Assembly (NCBI RefSeq): GCF_014656435.1
Contig: NZ_BNCK01000003.1
Location: 538,099-602,098, forward strand
From: Thalassotalea marina
GTDB lineage: Bacteria; Pseudomonadota; Gammaproteobacteria; Enterobacterales; Alteromonadaceae
Length of the DNA: 64,000 nucleotides
Direction: 5' to 3'
Below are positions 8,739 through 21,466 of the stretch, one piece after another (position 1 is the first letter of the stretch; each line of letters starts with the position of its first letter). Position numbers and translations under genes: made by a program. The notes under the pieces were generated by a model that did no database searches, was not told the origin of the DNA, and saw only the letters and a program-made list of their open reading frames with translations.

Positions 8739-8981
8739 ATGAAAAATAAAATAAAGTTAGCAACCCTAATGGTTGTAGGAAGTTTAGCGTTAACCTCAGC
8801 TTTTGCAGCATTTTACCCTACACACTCTATTGAACGAGAATATTATGCGGGCCCTAATTCCACACAAATAGTTGGCAGTATGTTCCAAAATTGTTCTGGT
8901 AGAACTATTCAAATTGGTCAAGTTACTCCATATTACGATGAAGGTAAAATACCTTGCCCGAAATCTCCAATTGAAGAGTAA
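8739..8981 (+). CDS. Small secreted two-cysteine protein, DUF6289-like (paralogue 1)
   Basis: An 80-residue protein with a signal peptide (about 1-23, ending SAFA) and a mature part of about 57 residues: EREYYAGPNSTQIVGSM, then a cysteine in QNCSGR, then GQVTPYY and a second cysteine in KIPC. The pattern YY...VVG...C.G....G..T.YY...C fits what I recall of DUF6289, a family of unknown function. A good ribosome site (AAAGGA) precedes the ATG. It is the first of three tandem paralogues. The two cysteines probably form one disulfide in the periplasm or outside the cell. No function is assigned. Confidence 0.75.
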   Translation: MKNKIKLATLMVVGSLALTSAFAAFYPTHSIEREYYAGPNSTQIVGSMFQNCSGRTIQIGQVTPYYDEGKIPCPKSPIEE

Positions 8982-9068
8982 AACCCTAAATTAAACGTTT
9001 ACTAGTATCTGCAAAAGCGGCAGATAAGCGGCTTTTATCTAGCGAACAAAATTAAATAAGGAAATACC

Positions 9069-9299
9069 ATGTTAAAACTAGTCAAAAAGCTAATACTTAC
9101 GTCTTCAATATGTGCTATGGCGATATCAGCTTCTGCAGTGGGTGCTGGAAGTGAAATTGAAAAAATATTTTATGAAACCGCCGCTAAACAAAATGTTGTT
9201 GGAGGCATATTAACACCATGTGAAGGACGACCACTAGCTTGGGGAAAAAGAACTGCTTTTTACACTGTGGATGTTTCACCTTGTCACTCAAATTTTTGA
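9069..9299 (+). CDS. Small secreted two-cysteine protein, DUF6289-like (paralogue 2)
   Basis: The second paralogue has 76 residues. The signal peptide runs to about residue 25 (ISASAVGA). The mature part carries IFYETAAKQNVVGG, a cysteine in TPCEGR, WGKRTAFY and a second cysteine in SPCHSNF. It keeps the two cysteines, the VVG and the aromatic pairs of its neighbours, but the surface residues differ widely, so the copies have diverged for a long time. Ribosome site AAGGAAA lies 8 bases before the ATG. The gap to paralogue 1 is 87 bases and holds only a weak hairpin. Confidence 0.75.
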   Translation: MLKLVKKLILTSSICAMAISASAVGAGSEIEKIFYETAAKQNVVGGILTPCEGRPLAWGKRTAFYTVDVSPCHSNF

Positions 9300-9352
9300 C
9301 AATTAGTAATCTAAAAACACCTAATAGCTAAATAAGAACAAGGAATAACAAA

Positions 9353-9565
9353 ATGAAAAAAAAGATTATCATTGGTAGTGCATTAGCTGTATTGACCACT
9401 TTAGCGGCAGTCGCTGGACCAATGTATTGGCATGAAAAGCACTACTATGCTACCTCTGCTAAGCAACAAATAGTTGGTGAAGAGTCACTTACTTGTACAG
9501 GCCTAAAAGTAGTCTCTGGAGAAGTAACACCATATTGGAGTTATTGGCAGAGAGGAAGATGTTAG
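9353..9565 (+). CDS. Small secreted two-cysteine protein, DUF6289-like (paralogue 3)
   Basis: The third paralogue has 70 residues. The signal peptide (lysine-rich MKKKIIIG start, cleaved near AAVA at residues 18-21) precedes KHYYATSAKQQIVGEE, a cysteine in LTCTGL, GEVTPYWSYW and a final cysteine as the last residue. Its N-terminal half resembles paralogue 2 most (TSAKQQIVG against TAAKQNVVG), so these two may be the more recent duplicates. Ribosome site AAGGAA lies before the ATG. A strong terminator 20 bases on closes the operon. Confidence 0.75.
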   Translation: MKKKIIIGSALAVLTTLAAVAGPMYWHEKHYYATSAKQQIVGEESLTCTGLKVVSGEVTPYWSYWQRGRC

Positions 9566-9587
9566 TTCTTTTGAAAATTTAAAATAC

Positions 9588-9615
9588 AAAAAAGGTGGCA
9601 TTAGCCACCTTTTTT
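9588..9615. terminator. Bidirectional terminator between DUF6289-like genes and atpC
   Basis: The hairpin GGTGGC-ATTA-GCCACC (9594-9609) is flanked by an A run on the left and a T run on the right, so it works in both directions. It ends the small-protein operon on the plus strand and the ATP synthase operon on the minus strand. Confidence 0.9.
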
Positions 9616-9643
9616 AATTCACTAAAACTAAGTGTTTTTCAGC

Positions 9644-10063
9644 TTATTTTTTCTTAGACGCTTGGATGACACGTAATTGTGCAACCGCACGAGCTAATTC
9701 AGCAGCAGCTTCAGCGTAGTTCACGTCATCGCCATGATCATTCATGTGCGTTTCAGCGCGCTGTTTAGCTTCTAGAGCTGCTTGCTCATCAAGGTCGTCT
9801 ACACGTGTTGCAACGTCAGCTAGCACAGTAACGTGATTAGGCTGAACTTCTAGCATACCGCCAGAAAGGTAAAGAACTTCTTCTTCTCCACCATACTTAA
9901 CGATTCGAGCCATACCAGGTTTTAGTGAGGTCAGTAAAGGTGCGTGACCAGGCATAATACCTAATTCACCTTCACTACCTGTGATCTGTAATGATTCAAT
10001 GCGACCAGAGAATAACTCTTCTTCAGCACTTACTACATTAAGATTTACAGTTGTTAATGCCAT
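9644..10063 (-). CDS. atpC: ATP synthase F1 subunit epsilon
   Basis: The 139-residue epsilon subunit is part of the central stalk and can inhibit ATP hydrolysis. It shows the N-terminal beta-sandwich ([39 protein letters not shown]) and the C-terminal helical hairpin ([21 protein letters not shown]). It is the last gene of the atp operon, 48 bases after atpD, and ends in a bidirectional terminator. Confidence 0.97.
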   Translation of the reverse strand: MALTTVNLNVVSAEEELFSGRIESLQITGSEGELGIMPGHAPLLTSLKPGMARIVKYGGEEEVLYLSGGMLEVQPNHVTVLADVATRVDDLDEQAALEAKQRAETHMNDHGDDVNYAEAAAELARAVAQLRVIQASKKK

Positions 10064-10111
10064 TGTGACCTCCTAATTGGTGACCAAACTAATATTGATC
10101 ACCAGCCCTAA

Positions 10112-11509
<1,398 letters not shown>

Positions 11510-11525
11510 TTAAATTAATCTTTGC

Positions 11526-12386
11526 CTACACCGCTGCCGCACCAGCAACAATCTCACTTAATTCTTGAGTGATGCTTGCTTGACGAGCTTTGTTGTATAC
11601 CAATTTCAGACTGTCGATTAAGTCGCCTGCATTATCTGTTGCAGCCTTCATCGCAATCATTCGAGCAGCTTGCTCACATGCGAGGTTTTCAACCACGCCC
11701 TGGTACACTTGAGACTCAATGTAACGAACTAATAATTGATCAAGTAGTACTTGAGCATCTGGTTCGTATAAGTAGTCCCAACGATGTTGAATTGCGTCAT
11801 CGTCTGACTTAGGCAAAGGTAAAAGTTGATCGATTGTCGGCTTTTGCGTCATGGTATTAACAAACTTGTTATAAACCACGAACAATCTGTCGATTTCGCC
11901 GTTGTCATAGGCATCTAACATCACGCGAACTGAACCTACTAGGTCAGTTACTGATGGGTTATCACCTAAACCTGAAACTTGTGCCGTTACGTTAGCGCCC
12001 ATATTGTTAAAGAATGCAGTAGCTTTAGAACCCACTACAGCAAACTCAACTTCAGCACCTTCTGACTGACGCTTTGCAGCGTCAGCTAACACTGACTTAA
12101 ACAAGTTAATGTTTAAGCCACCACATAGTCCACGGTCGGTAGAGACAACGATATAGCCTACACGCTTGATTTCACGCTCTTCCAAATATGGATGGCGATA
12201 CTCAAGGTTACCAAGCGCGATGTGACCGATCACATTTCGCATATTTTCAGCGTATGGACGAGATGCAGCCATAGCATCTTGCGCGCGGCGCATTTTACTG
12301 GCTGCTACCATTTCCATTGCGCTGGTGATTTTCTGCGTATTTTGTACGCTTCCAATCTTCGATTTTATCTCTTTAGCGCCGGACAT
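11526..12386 (-). CDS. atpG: ATP synthase F1 subunit gamma
   Basis: The 286-residue gamma subunit forms the rotor shaft. The N-terminal helix ([20 protein letters not shown]) and the C-terminal helix ([20 protein letters not shown]) would form the coiled coil inside the alpha-beta ring, and the conserved [11 protein letters not shown] lies between. Gene spacing is 28 bases to both atpA and atpD. Confidence 0.98.
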   Translation of the reverse strand: MSGAKEIKSKIGSVQNTQKITSAMEMVAASKMRRAQDAMAASRPYAENMRNVIGHIALGNLEYRHPYLEEREIKRVGYIVVSTDRGLCGGLNINLFKSVLADAAKRQSEGAEVEFAVVGSKATAFFNNMGANVTAQVSGLGDNPSVTDLVGSVRVMLDAYDNGEIDRLFVVYNKFVNTMTQKPTIDQLLPLPKSDDDAIQHRWDYLYEPDAQVLLDQLLVRYIESQVYQGVVENLACEQAARMIAMKAATDNAGDLIDSLKLVYNKARQASITQELSEIVAGAAAV

Positions 12387-12414
12387 GACTATTCTCTCCG
12401 AAAAGGTTAACTAA

Positions 12415-13956
12415 TTACCAAGTTTGCGTAGACTTGAATGTATCAAGTGCTTTCGCTAAACCTGCTTCGATGTCTTTATCGTAGTTACCGCTTTCATTGA
12501 TCGTAGCCATCAACTCAGCTTGCTCACTATTTACGTAGCTGTGAAGAGCGGCTTCGAAATCACCGATTTTCGCTAATTCTACGTCATTTAAGTAACCTTT
12601 TTCAGCAGCGAATAAAGATACTGCTGTTTCAGCTACAGATAGTGGGCTGTATTGCTTCTGCTTCATTAATTCAGTAACGCGTTGACCGTGCTCTAATTGT
12701 TCACGAGTTGCGTCATCTAAGTCAGAAGCAAACTGAGCGAATGCCGCTAGTTCACGATATTGTGCTAGTGCTAGACGAATACCACCACCAAGTTTCTTGA
12801 TGATCTTAGTTTGTGCTGCACCACCAACACGAGATACCGAAAGACCAGCGTTAACTGCAGGACGAATACCTGAGTTAAATAAATCTGTCTCAAGGAAGAT
12901 TTGACCATCAGTAATTGAAATTACGTTGGTCGGTACGAATGCTGATACATCACCCGCTTGCGTTTCAATAATAGGTAATGCTGTTAATGAACCAGTTTGG
13001 CCCTTAACTTCACCGTTAGTGAAACGCTCAACGTACTCTTCACTTACACGTGCTGCACGCTCAAGTAAGCGTGAGTGAAGATAGAATACGTCACCTGGGT
13101 ATGCTTCACGTCCTGGTGGACGACGTAATAGCAATGAAATTTGACGATATGCTACCGCTTGCTTAGAAAGATCATCGTATACGATTAACGCATCTTCACC
13201 GCGATCACGGAAGTATTCACCCATAGCACAACCTGAGTATGGTGCTAGGTATTGAAGTGCTGCCGCTTCAGAAGCAGATGCTACCACAACGATAGTGTTG
13301 CTTAATGCACCGTGCTCTTCAAGGCTACGTACTACGTTAGCTACAGTTGAAGCTTTTTGACCAATCGCTACATAGATAGATTTAATACCAGTGTTTTTCT
13401 GGTTGATAATCGCATCTAATGCAATAGCAGATTTACCGATCTGACGGTCACCAATGATAAGCTCACGTTGACCACGACCGATTGGAATCATAGCATCAAT
13501 TGACTTGATACCAGTTTGAACTGGTTGGTCAACTGATTTACGATCGATAACACCCGGTGCTACAACTTCTACTGGAGAGAAGCCGTCATTGTCAATCGGA
13601 CCTTTACCGTCGATTGGCTCACCAAGAGTGTTTACTACACGACCTAAAAGGCCGCGACCTACTGGTACTTCCAAAATACGGCCAGTACCTTTAACTTTTA
13701 CGCCTTCAGCTAGGTCCGCATATGGACCCATAACTACCGCACCTACCGAATCACGGTCAAGGTTTAACGCGATAGCATAGCGGTTACCAGGAAGTTCGAT
13801 CATCTCACCTTGCATTACTTCTGCAAGACCGTGGATGCGAATGATACCGTCAGTTACTGATACGATAGTACCTTCGTTACGAGCTTCGCTGACAACGTCA
13901 AACTTCTCAATTCTATTTTTGATCAGTTCAGCGATTTCAGTGGAATTCAGTTGCAT
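12415..13956 (-). CDS. atpA: ATP synthase F1 subunit alpha
   Basis: The 513-residue alpha subunit alternates with beta in the F1 head and binds nucleotide without catalysis. It shows the N-terminal beta barrel ([14 protein letters not shown]), the P-loop [15 protein letters not shown], the arginine-finger region [20 protein letters not shown] and the C-terminal helices. The length equals that of E. coli AtpA. Confidence 0.98.
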   Translation of the reverse strand: MQLNSTEIAELIKNRIEKFDVVSEARNEGTIVSVTDGIIRIHGLAEVMQGEMIELPGNRYAIALNLDRDSVGAVVMGPYADLAEGVKVKGTGRILEVPVGRGLLGRVVNTLGEPIDGKGPIDNDGFSPVEVVAPGVIDRKSVDQPVQTGIKSIDAMIPIGRGQRELIIGDRQIGKSAIALDAIINQKNTGIKSIYVAIGQKASTVANVVRSLEEHGALSNTIVVVASASEAAALQYLAPYSGCAMGEYFRDRGEDALIVYDDLSKQAVAYRQISLLLRRPPGREAYPGDVFYLHSRLLERAARVSEEYVERFTNGEVKGQTGSLTALPIIETQAGDVSAFVPTNVISITDGQIFLETDLFNSGIRPAVNAGLSVSRVGGAAQTKIIKKLGGGIRLALAQYRELAAFAQFASDLDDATREQLEHGQRVTELMKQKQYSPLSVAETAVSLFAAEKGYLNDVELAKIGDFEAALHSYVNSEQAELMATINESGNYDKDIEAGLAKALDTFKSTQTW

Positions 13957-13969
13957 GCTCTGTTCCCCG

Positions 13970-14503
13970 TTAAGATTGCATTGTTGTTGCTAAGCGATCC
14001 AGTTTACCTCTAACTGAACCATCTATTACCATGTCACCAGCTTTAATTACTAAGCCAGAAACCACGCTAGCATCTACAACACAATTGAGCTTTACTTTTC
14101 GAGCCAAGCGCTTTTCAAGCGCGGCACTAATATTTGCTTGTTGGTCAGCTGTTAATTCAACAGCAGACGTAACGTCCACAGTGATTTCTTTATCGTATTC
14201 AGCTTTTAATAAAGTGAATTCTGTCACCACGTGTGGTAGCACCAACAAACGTTCGTTTTCAGCCATTACTTTGATAAAGTTTTGACCGTGTGTGTTCAGT
14301 TGTTCGTCACAAACTTTGATGAACAAGTCTTGTGCTTGTTCAACAGACGCACCACCTGATAAAAAGCTGGTGATCGTTTCATTTTTTGAAACTTCCGCTG
14401 CAAACACTAACATTTCCTGCCAAGCGTCTACCGCACCAGCTTCCACAGCATATTCGAACGCTGCTTTAGCATAGGGACGAGCGATAGTTGTCAATTCAGA
14501 CAT
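13970..14503 (-). CDS. atpH: ATP synthase F1 subunit delta
   Basis: The 177-residue delta subunit links F1 to the peripheral stalk. It has the N-terminal helical bundle ([16 protein letters not shown]) and the C-terminal stretch [22 protein letters not shown] typical of the family. It is placed 13 bases from both atpF and atpA. Confidence 0.97.
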   Translation of the reverse strand: MSELTTIARPYAKAAFEYAVEAGAVDAWQEMLVFAAEVSKNETITSFLSGGASVEQAQDLFIKVCDEQLNTHGQNFIKVMAENERLLVLPHVVTEFTLLKAEYDKEITVDVTSAVELTADQQANISAALEKRLARKVKLNCVVDASVVSGLVIKAGDMVIDGSVRGKLDRLATTMQS

Positions 14504-14516
14504 GCCCTATACCCTC

Positions 14517-14987
14517 TTAAAGTTCAGCTACAAGTTTATCTAAGATGTCGCTATGAGCAGCGGCATCAATTGAACGCTCAAGAATTTTCTCGGCACCTGC
14601 TACAGCAAGAACAGCTACTTGTTTGCGTAACTCTTCTTTTGCACGGTTGCGTTCAGACTCAATTTCTGCATGACCAGCGGCTAAGATCTTGTCTTTTTCC
14701 GCTTGTGCTTTTTCTGCAGCTTCTTCAATTAATTGTGCTTCACGCTTTTTAGCAGCTTCAACGATTTCTGCTGCTTGCGCTTTAGCTTCTTTTAATTGTG
14801 CCGTTGCTTTCTCTTGCGCTAACGCAAGGTCTTTAGCTGCACGGTCAGAAGCGGCTAAGCCGTCTGCAATAGTTTTCTGACGAGCTTCGATAGCACCAAT
14901 TAGTGGTGGCCATACAAACTTCATACAGAAAAGAACGAATACGACAAATGCGATCATTTCACTGATAAAAGTGACATTTACGTTCAT
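14517..14987 (-). CDS. atpF: ATP synthase Fo subunit b
   Basis: The 156-residue b subunit of the peripheral stalk has one N-terminal membrane segment (about 5-27, [20 protein letters not shown]) followed by [11 protein letters not shown] and a long charged alanine-rich helix that dimerises as a coiled coil and binds delta. The length matches E. coli (156). It is 13 bases before atpH. Confidence 0.98.
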   Translation of the reverse strand: MNVNVTFISEMIAFVVFVLFCMKFVWPPLIGAIEARQKTIADGLAASDRAAKDLALAQEKATAQLKEAKAQAAEIVEAAKKREAQLIEEAAEKAQAEKDKILAAGHAEIESERNRAKEELRKQVAVLAVAGAEKILERSIDAAAHSDILDKLVAEL

Positions 14988-15037
14988 TTGTGTACCTCCT
15001 ATTTAATTACGTTAATAAAAAGACTTATAAAATTTAA

Positions 15038-15286
<249 letters not shown>

Positions 15287-15347
15287 TTATTTAAGTAAAA
15301 TTAAAAGTTAAAAAATTAAATTTATTTTTTTGGGGCTTCCTGCCCAC

Positions 15348-15390
15348 AGTCTCTTGGCTGAACTAGCCTCGTCCTATAATCACCAAGAGA

Positions 15391-15392
<2 letters not shown>
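15348..15392 (-). other. Stem-loop in the atpB-atpE gap
   Basis: AGTCTCTTGG (15348-15357) pairs perfectly over 10 bp with CCAAGAGACT (15383-15392), and on the minus strand the stem begins at the atpB stop codon. There is no T run straight after it; a second small hairpin (GGGC/GCCC, 15333-15345) follows, then an A-rich tract leading to atpE. A processing or stability element that raises expression of subunit c is a reasonable guess. Confidence 0.5.
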
Positions 15393-16215
<823 letters not shown>

Positions 16216-16236
16216 CTAATGATTAAAGTTTAAATT

Positions 16237-16668
16237 TTAATATTTCAAAAACATTGGTGTCAGCAGTGCACTTACCACTGCCAAACTATAAATTCCAAAA
16301 AAGGGTGCCGGTAATATCACTAAAAACTTGAAGGCTAGTGCAAAAAGAACCGCTGTTAATCCCAGTTTTAATTTTGCGCCACTATAGAATGATTTCATTA
16401 CTTGTTGTGACGCGCGTGCTCCTGCAAAACGAAACGCTTTATAGGCAAACACACAATTAGGGATGACTGCCACACAGCCACCAGCTAAAGCTGATGTTGC
16501 ATATTCGCCACCCCAAACTAAATAAACGACTGTGGTACAAAACAGAACCGTGGCAATCATGATTAAAATTTGCATCAAAGCTAGTTTGCGACCAGTCTTA
16601 GTCAATGCATTTTGTTGCCGGTTAAACACGCGGTTCCTTAAACGAATTTTTTCGTAAATCTTGTACAC
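16237..16668 (-). CDS. atpI: ATP synthase subunit I (Fo assembly factor)
   Basis: The 143-residue membrane protein has four hydrophobic segments and the AtpI feature GGCVAVIPNCVFAYKAFRFAGA. It is thought to help assembly of the c-ring and sits first in the atp operon. A Shine-Dalgarno GGAAAG precedes the ATG at the right distance. The promoter of the operon should lie within 16669-16736, but I see no confident match. Confidence 0.93.
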   Translation of the reverse strand: MYKIYEKIRLRNRVFNRQQNALTKTGRKLALMQILIMIATVLFCTTVVYLVWGGEYATSALAGGCVAVIPNCVFAYKAFRFAGARASQQVMKSFYSGAKLKLGLTAVLFALAFKFLVILPAPFFGIYSLAVVSALLTPMFLKY

Positions 16669-16736
16669 TTTCCAAGCTGTTTTTTGAACTCAGAAAAAGT
16701 CTGCGCAAGTATACTTAATTACACCATATTTGCAAC

Positions 16737-16760
16737 AAAAGAGGGCATTAGTTGCCCTCT
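16737..16760 (-). terminator. Intrinsic terminator after parB
   Basis: The stem GAGGGCA (16741-16747) pairs with 16753-16759, and on the minus strand is followed by TTTTG. It separates the mnmG-rsmG-parA-parB operon from the ATP synthase operon. Confidence 0.8.
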
Positions 16761-16808
16761 ATTTGCGCGTTTGATCGCCGTTAATCGAATAATTACTCAA
16801 ACGAAAGA

Positions 16809-17714
16809 TTAAAACGAACCAAAATGTGACACTATGCCATCAAGTTCTTCTAAATCACTATAGGATATAACTAACTTACCTTTACCTTTTTTGTTATGAG
16901 AAATGGTCACTTGAGAGCCTAACTTTTCAGAAAGATTTTGCTCAAGAGATAGGGTATTGGTGTCTTTTTCATTTACCACTTTTTCAACAGGTGGCTCTTG
17001 TACTTTTTTTATTAACGCTTCGGTTTCACGTACAGTTAACTCTTTGGCAACAACAGTCCTTGCCGTTGTAGTTTGAAGATCTCCTTCAAGAGCTAATAAA
17101 GCTCTAGCATGGCCCATTTCGATATCGCCATGTTCAAGTAAGGTTTTTACTTCATCATTTAAGTTATTTAGACGTAATAAATTTGTTACTGTCGTACGAG
17201 ATTTGCCAACTGCGTCAGCAACTTCTTGATGTGTTAATTCAAATTCAGTTAACAGGCGGTCCAATGCAATCGCTTCTTCCATCGCATTGAGATCTTCACG
17301 CTGAATGTTTTCGATCAGTGCCATTGCAACGGCAGCTTCATCAGCTACGTCTTTAACTAAACAAGGAATGATATCGACGCTAACTAATTGAGCAGCACGC
17401 CAACGGCGTTCACCAGCGATGATCTCATATTGATCTTTTGCAATGGTACGGACAACAATTGGTTGAATGATACCCTGTGCTTTAATTGACTGGCTAAGCT
17501 CTTCTAGGGCGTCAGGAGACATATCTTTACGTGGTTGATATTTACCCGGTTGAAGCTGTTCTATAGGGAGCTTACGTAATTCGTTGTCGTTTGTATTTGA
17601 AGACTCAACTACACTTTCAACACTCTCTTCAGTAGATTCTTTATTTTTTCTTGGTGCATTGGTCAAAAGGGCATCAAGGCCACGACCTAAGCCTCTACGT
17701 TTAGAAGGACTCAT
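16809..17714 (-). CDS. parB: Chromosome-partitioning protein ParB
   Basis: The 301-residue ParB binds parS sites near the origin, spreads as a CTP-dependent clamp and works with ParA to segregate the chromosome. The conserved start KRRGLGRGLDALL is present, then the ParB/Srx nuclease-like domain (KLPIEQLQPGKYQPRK, then AGERRWRAAQL, the CTP-binding region), the helix-turn-helix LTHQEVADAVGKSRTTVTNLLRL and a C-terminal dimerisation domain. Two matching parS sites lie 12-13 kb away inside recF. Confidence 0.97.
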   Translation of the reverse strand: MSPSKRRGLGRGLDALLTNAPRKNKESTEESVESVVESSNTNDNELRKLPIEQLQPGKYQPRKDMSPDALEELSQSIKAQGIIQPIVVRTIAKDQYEIIAGERRWRAAQLVSVDIIPCLVKDVADEAAVAMALIENIQREDLNAMEEAIALDRLLTEFELTHQEVADAVGKSRTTVTNLLRLNNLNDEVKTLLEHGDIEMGHARALLALEGDLQTTTARTVVAKELTVRETEALIKKVQEPPVEKVVNEKDTNTLSLEQNLSEKLGSQVTISHNKKGKGKLVISYSDLEELDGIVSHFGSF

Positions 17715-17738
17715 AGTTTTCCTTGCAAAAATTCACGA

Positions 17739-18521
17739 CTAGCTTGCGTGCTTAACAGGTTCTTTTTTTCTTAACATTTCACCAGCGAGCGCTAAATAAG
17801 CTTTAGCGCCAGTAGATGATTTATCATAATACATTACGGGTGCACCAAAACTAGGTGCCTCTGCCAATCTAACGTTTCTTGGAATGACCGTTCGATAAAC
17901 TTTATCACCAAAGTGGCGCTTTAACTGCTCAGAAACATCGTTCGCTAAACGATTTCTAGGATCATACATAGTACGAAGAATACCTTCGATGGCTAGATCG
18001 CCGTTAACAACAGCTTGCAATTGCGAAATGGTATCCATCAATGCTGTTAGCCCTTCTAATGCATAATATTCGCATTGCATAGGTACCAATACCGAATCGG
18101 CCGCGGTCATGGCATTAACCGTTAGCATGTTTAATGATGGTGGGCAGTCAATAATAATGTAATCGTAATTAGCTCTGATAGGAGCCAATGCATTTTTCAA
18201 TCGTTGTTCACGAGCAAAAAATTCCATCAACTTGATCTCAGCAGCAGTTACATCGGTATTAGCAGCGATTAAATGATAAATACCTGAAGTATCTTTACAG
18301 ACCACATCTTCAAATGGTTTTTCTTCGACCAATAATTCATAGCAGGTTGCATGAACGTCATACTTATCGATACCACTCCCCATGGTAGCGTTACCCTGAG
18401 GATCCAAATCAATCAATAATACTTGGCGTTTTGTCGCCGCGAGGGAAGCTGCCAAGTTGACGGCTGTTGTTGTTTTTCCAACACCACCTTTTTGGTTAGC
18501 TATAGCGATAATTTTTCCCAC
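17739..18521 (-). CDS. parA: Chromosome-partitioning ATPase ParA
   Basis: The 260-residue Walker-type ATPase has the deviant Walker A motif QKGGVGKTTTAVNLAA at about 10, DLDPQGNATMGSG and the Walker B strand YIIIDCPPSL. It binds nucleoid DNA non-specifically and is driven off by ParB-parS, pulling origins apart. It lies 24 bases upstream of parB and 25 bases after rsmG, in the classical mnmG-rsmG-parA-parB order. Confidence 0.97.
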   Translation of the reverse strand: MGKIIAIANQKGGVGKTTTAVNLAASLAATKRQVLLIDLDPQGNATMGSGIDKYDVHATCYELLVEEKPFEDVVCKDTSGIYHLIAANTDVTAAEIKLMEFFAREQRLKNALAPIRANYDYIIIDCPPSLNMLTVNAMTAADSVLVPMQCEYYALEGLTALMDTISQLQAVVNGDLAIEGILRTMYDPRNRLANDVSEQLKRHFGDKVYRTVIPRNVRLAEAPSFGAPVMYYDKSSTGAKAYLALAGEMLRKKEPVKHAS

Positions 18522-18546
18522 TGAAACCTCAATAATATTGTTATTG

Positions 18547-19173
18547 TTAGACTTTTTTCAATTCAATCAGATGTCTTTCACCGTCTAGGCGTGGAACAAC
18601 GATTTGGTGACATTTTTCTAATATAACATTTTCTGGTAACTGCGTTAATTCCTCTTGAGGAATTTGTCCTTTTAAGGCAAAAAATCGCCCTTTGCCTGGT
18701 TCAATCAAGTGTTCACACCACTCGATCATATCCAACAGTGAAGCAAAAGCACGACTTAACACGCCATCATATAAGTGTTCCGGCTGATGTTCTTCAACTC
18801 GAGATAACACAGGGGATACATTAGCAAGTTTTAGCTGAAATACAACTTGTTTCAAAAAGGTCACTCGCTTTCCTAAACTATCGAGTAACACAAATTGTTT
18901 CTCAGGATATAAAATCGCAAGTGGGATACCGGGTAAGCCCGGTCCAGTGCCAACATCAATAAAGGTTTCACCTTTAAGCACAGGGCCAACAACTAAACTA
19001 TCCAAAATATGTTTGATTAACATATCACTAGGATTTCGAACAGATGTTAAGTTATATGCTTTGTTCCACTTGTTTAATAATTCAACGTATTCAACAAGTT
19101 GTGATATTTGAAGGTCAGACACTTCAAGGTTAGTTTCACTAACAAGTGAAACTAACTCGTGATGTAAAGACAT
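18547..19173 (-). CDS. rsmG: 16S rRNA (guanine-527-N7)-methyltransferase
   Basis: The 208-residue SAM-dependent methyltransferase carries the motif I glycine loop [17 protein letters not shown] and the substrate stretch [16 protein letters not shown] typical of RsmG (GidB). It modifies G527 in the 530 loop of 16S rRNA. It is 14 bases downstream of mnmG. Confidence 0.97.
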   Translation of the reverse strand: MSLHHELVSLVSETNLEVSDLQISQLVEYVELLNKWNKAYNLTSVRNPSDMLIKHILDSLVVGPVLKGETFIDVGTGPGLPGIPLAILYPEKQFVLLDSLGKRVTFLKQVVFQLKLANVSPVLSRVEEHQPEHLYDGVLSRAFASLLDMIEWCEHLIEPGKGRFFALKGQIPQEELTQLPENVILEKCHQIVVPRLDGERHLIELKKV

Positions 19174-19187
19174 GAATTTTCCTTAAA

Positions 19188-21077
19188 TTAAGCAGATTTA
19201 CGTAACAAGCCGTGTTTTTTCAAATAAACAAGTAACAGGGAAATTGCCGCAGGAGTGATCCCTGAAATTCGAGAGGCTTTACCAATGGTTTCAGGTTTTG
19301 CATCCGATAGCTTTGCCACGACTTCATTCGATAAGCCAGATATTTGGCCATAATCAAAATCTACAGGGATCAAAGTATCTTCATGACGTTTCTTTTTGGC
19401 GATATCGTCTAGCTGACGATCAATATATCCAGCATATTTTATTTGGATTTCTACTTGTTCAGAGGCTTGTTTATCAGCAAGTGGCTCACCTAAACCTTCA
19501 ATGCTCATTAAGTCATCGTAACGAACTTCAGGACGACGAAGTAAATCTTCTAAACTATTTTCCCTGCTTATAGGATTCTTCACTAACTTGTTGATCTCTG
19601 CTGTTGCTTGGTGATCTTTTTGGATCCAAGTTGTTTTTAAGCGCTGACGCTCAAGCTCGATATTTTCCATTTTTTCATTAAATCGAGCCCAACGAAGATC
19701 ATCAACTAAACCAAGTTTACGACCTGTTTCAGTTAAACGGATATCTGCGTTATCTTCGCGCAGTAATAAGCGATATTCTGCACGCGATGTAAACATACGG
19801 TATGGTTCTTTTGTGCCCAACGTAGCAAGATCATCAACAAGCACGCCCATGTACGCTTGATCACGGCCAAGGATTAACTCTTCTTTACCAAGAACTCTCG
19901 CGGCAGCGTTAGTTGCAGCTAACAATCCTTGAGCACCCGCTTCTTCATAACCTGTTGTACCATTGATTTGACCGGCAAAATAAAGATTAGTAATAAATTT
20001 ACTTTCTAAGGTTTGTTTAAGATCGCGTGGGTCGAAAAAGTCATATTCAATTGCATAACCAGGTCTAGTGATATGGGCATTTTCAAAACCACGGATAGAT
20101 CGAACTAATTCCATTTGTACGTCAAACGGCAAACTCGTAGAAATACCATTTGGGTATACTTCGTGTGTAGTTAAGCCTTCAGGTTCAACAAAGATCTGAT
20201 GTGTTTCTTTGTCGGCAAATCGCATAATTTTATCTTCGATTGAAGGGCAGTATCTAGGACCAACACCTTCAATAACTCCCGTATACATCGGAGAGCGATC
20301 TAGTCCAGATCGAATAACATCGTGGGTTTTGTTGTTAGTATGGGTAATGTAACAAGAGATTTGCTTAGGATGATCGTCACGAGATCCCATAAATGAAAAT
20401 ACAGGTCTAGGATCATCACCAGGTTGCTCTTCCATCACTGAGAAATCAAGTGTTCTCGCATCTAAACGTGGAGGCGTACCTGTTTTTAAACGATCCATTC
20501 TAAATGGCATATCACGCAGTTTAGCAGCTAAGTTTACACTAGCGGGATCACCTGCTCGACCACCTTGGTAATTGTTTAAACCAATATGGATCTGCCCTGC
20601 GAGGAATGTACCAACCGTCAATACAACCGCTTTGCCCTTAAACTTCAACCCCATTTGGGTAGAAACACCAACAACTTGATCGTTTTCTAAAATAAGATCA
20701 TCACACGGCTGTTGGAAAATCGTTAAGTTTTCTTGGTTTTCTAGGAAATTACGAACAAAATTTCTATACAAAACGCGGTCTGCTTGAGCACGAGTAGCTC
20801 TAACAGCTGGGCCTTTACTGGCGTTTAATGTTCTAAATTGGATCGCTGCATGATCAATGGCTGTAGCCATTAATCCACCTAGCGCGTCAATTTCTTTTAC
20901 TAGGTGACCTTTACCAATACCACCTATGGCTGGATTACAAGACATTTGACCTAGCGTATCAATGTTATGCGTTAATAATAATGTTTTAGCGCCCATTCTC
21001 GCTGAGGCTAATGCTGCTTCAGTTCCAGCATGACCACCACCAACAACAATGACATCATATAAATCTTGATACCACAT
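19188..21077 (-). CDS. mnmG: tRNA uridine-34 5-carboxymethylaminomethyl modification enzyme MnmG
   Basis: This FAD-dependent enzyme of 629 residues partners MnmE (encoded at 21937-23310) in making cmnm5 at the wobble uridine. It shows the dinucleotide-binding motif [19 protein letters not shown] at about 13, the cysteine motif [14 protein letters not shown], and the C-terminal helical tRNA-binding domain ending [10 protein letters not shown]. It borders oriC, as gidA does in E. coli, and its promoter must lie at the left end of the origin region. Confidence 0.98.
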   Translation of the reverse strand: MWYQDLYDVIVVGGGHAGTEAALASARMGAKTLLLTHNIDTLGQMSCNPAIGGIGKGHLVKEIDALGGLMATAIDHAAIQFRTLNASKGPAVRATRAQADRVLYRNFVRNFLENQENLTIFQQPCDDLILENDQVVGVSTQMGLKFKGKAVVLTVGTFLAGQIHIGLNNYQGGRAGDPASVNLAAKLRDMPFRMDRLKTGTPPRLDARTLDFSVMEEQPGDDPRPVFSFMGSRDDHPKQISCYITHTNNKTHDVIRSGLDRSPMYTGVIEGVGPRYCPSIEDKIMRFADKETHQIFVEPEGLTTHEVYPNGISTSLPFDVQMELVRSIRGFENAHITRPGYAIEYDFFDPRDLKQTLESKFITNLYFAGQINGTTGYEEAGAQGLLAATNAAARVLGKEELILGRDQAYMGVLVDDLATLGTKEPYRMFTSRAEYRLLLREDNADIRLTETGRKLGLVDDLRWARFNEKMENIELERQRLKTTWIQKDHQATAEINKLVKNPISRENSLEDLLRRPEVRYDDLMSIEGLGEPLADKQASEQVEIQIKYAGYIDRQLDDIAKKKRHEDTLIPVDFDYGQISGLSNEVVAKLSDAKPETIGKASRISGITPAAISLLLVYLKKHGLLRKSA

Positions 21078-21197
21078 AACACTCTTGACCTTAGCTAAAC
21101 CAATTTAAAAAGGGCGCATATTTTAGCGTGTTTTGTACTTGAGGGGAATGATCATTTTAGTAAAAAAGATCGCACAGGATCACACTTTAAATATAAA

Positions 21198-21234
21198 GAT
21201 CTATTTAAAGATCTTATTATTGATCTTTATTAGT
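21198..21234 (+). repeat. DNA-unwinding-element 13-mers of oriC
   Basis: Three contiguous repeats GATCTATTTAAA, GATCTTATTATT and GATCTTTATTAG start every 12 bases. They correspond to the L, M and R 13-mers where DnaA melts the E. coli origin. Confidence 0.85.
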
Positions 21235-21352
21235 ATTTACGTTTTCTGTTGATAACTCAATTTTATCTATATAAAACATATAAATACTTAAGATCACTTG
21301 TTGTGATCAAACTTTGATCTAACGTTTGAAATGCTTTGATCAAATGGCTTGT

Positions 21353-21466
21353 TTATCCACAGGTGGTTTGTTTAATAATTTTATAAACTGGAAAATAAAG
21401 GGTAATACAGCTTTTATTTTTTATTTATCCACATTATGGTTTTTATCATATGGAAAATGTGGATAA
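21353..21466. promoter_or_regulatory. Cluster of three consensus DnaA boxes
   Basis: Perfect TTATCCACA occurs at 21353-21361 and 21425-21433 on the plus strand, and its reverse complement TGTGGATAA at 21458-21466. The first corresponds in place and orientation to E. coli R4. The other two lie in the presumed mioC promoter and could also repress mioC transcription through DnaA. Confidence 0.85.

Noticed and set aside
9013..9040. Hairpin between the first and second secreted-protein genes as terminator
   Set aside because: Six-base stem with competing pairings and only four T; not a convincing terminator.
14225..14245. CACGTG-centred sequence in atpH as a further parS
   Set aside because: Only the core CCACGTGTGG matches; the outer TGTT and AACA arms are missing.
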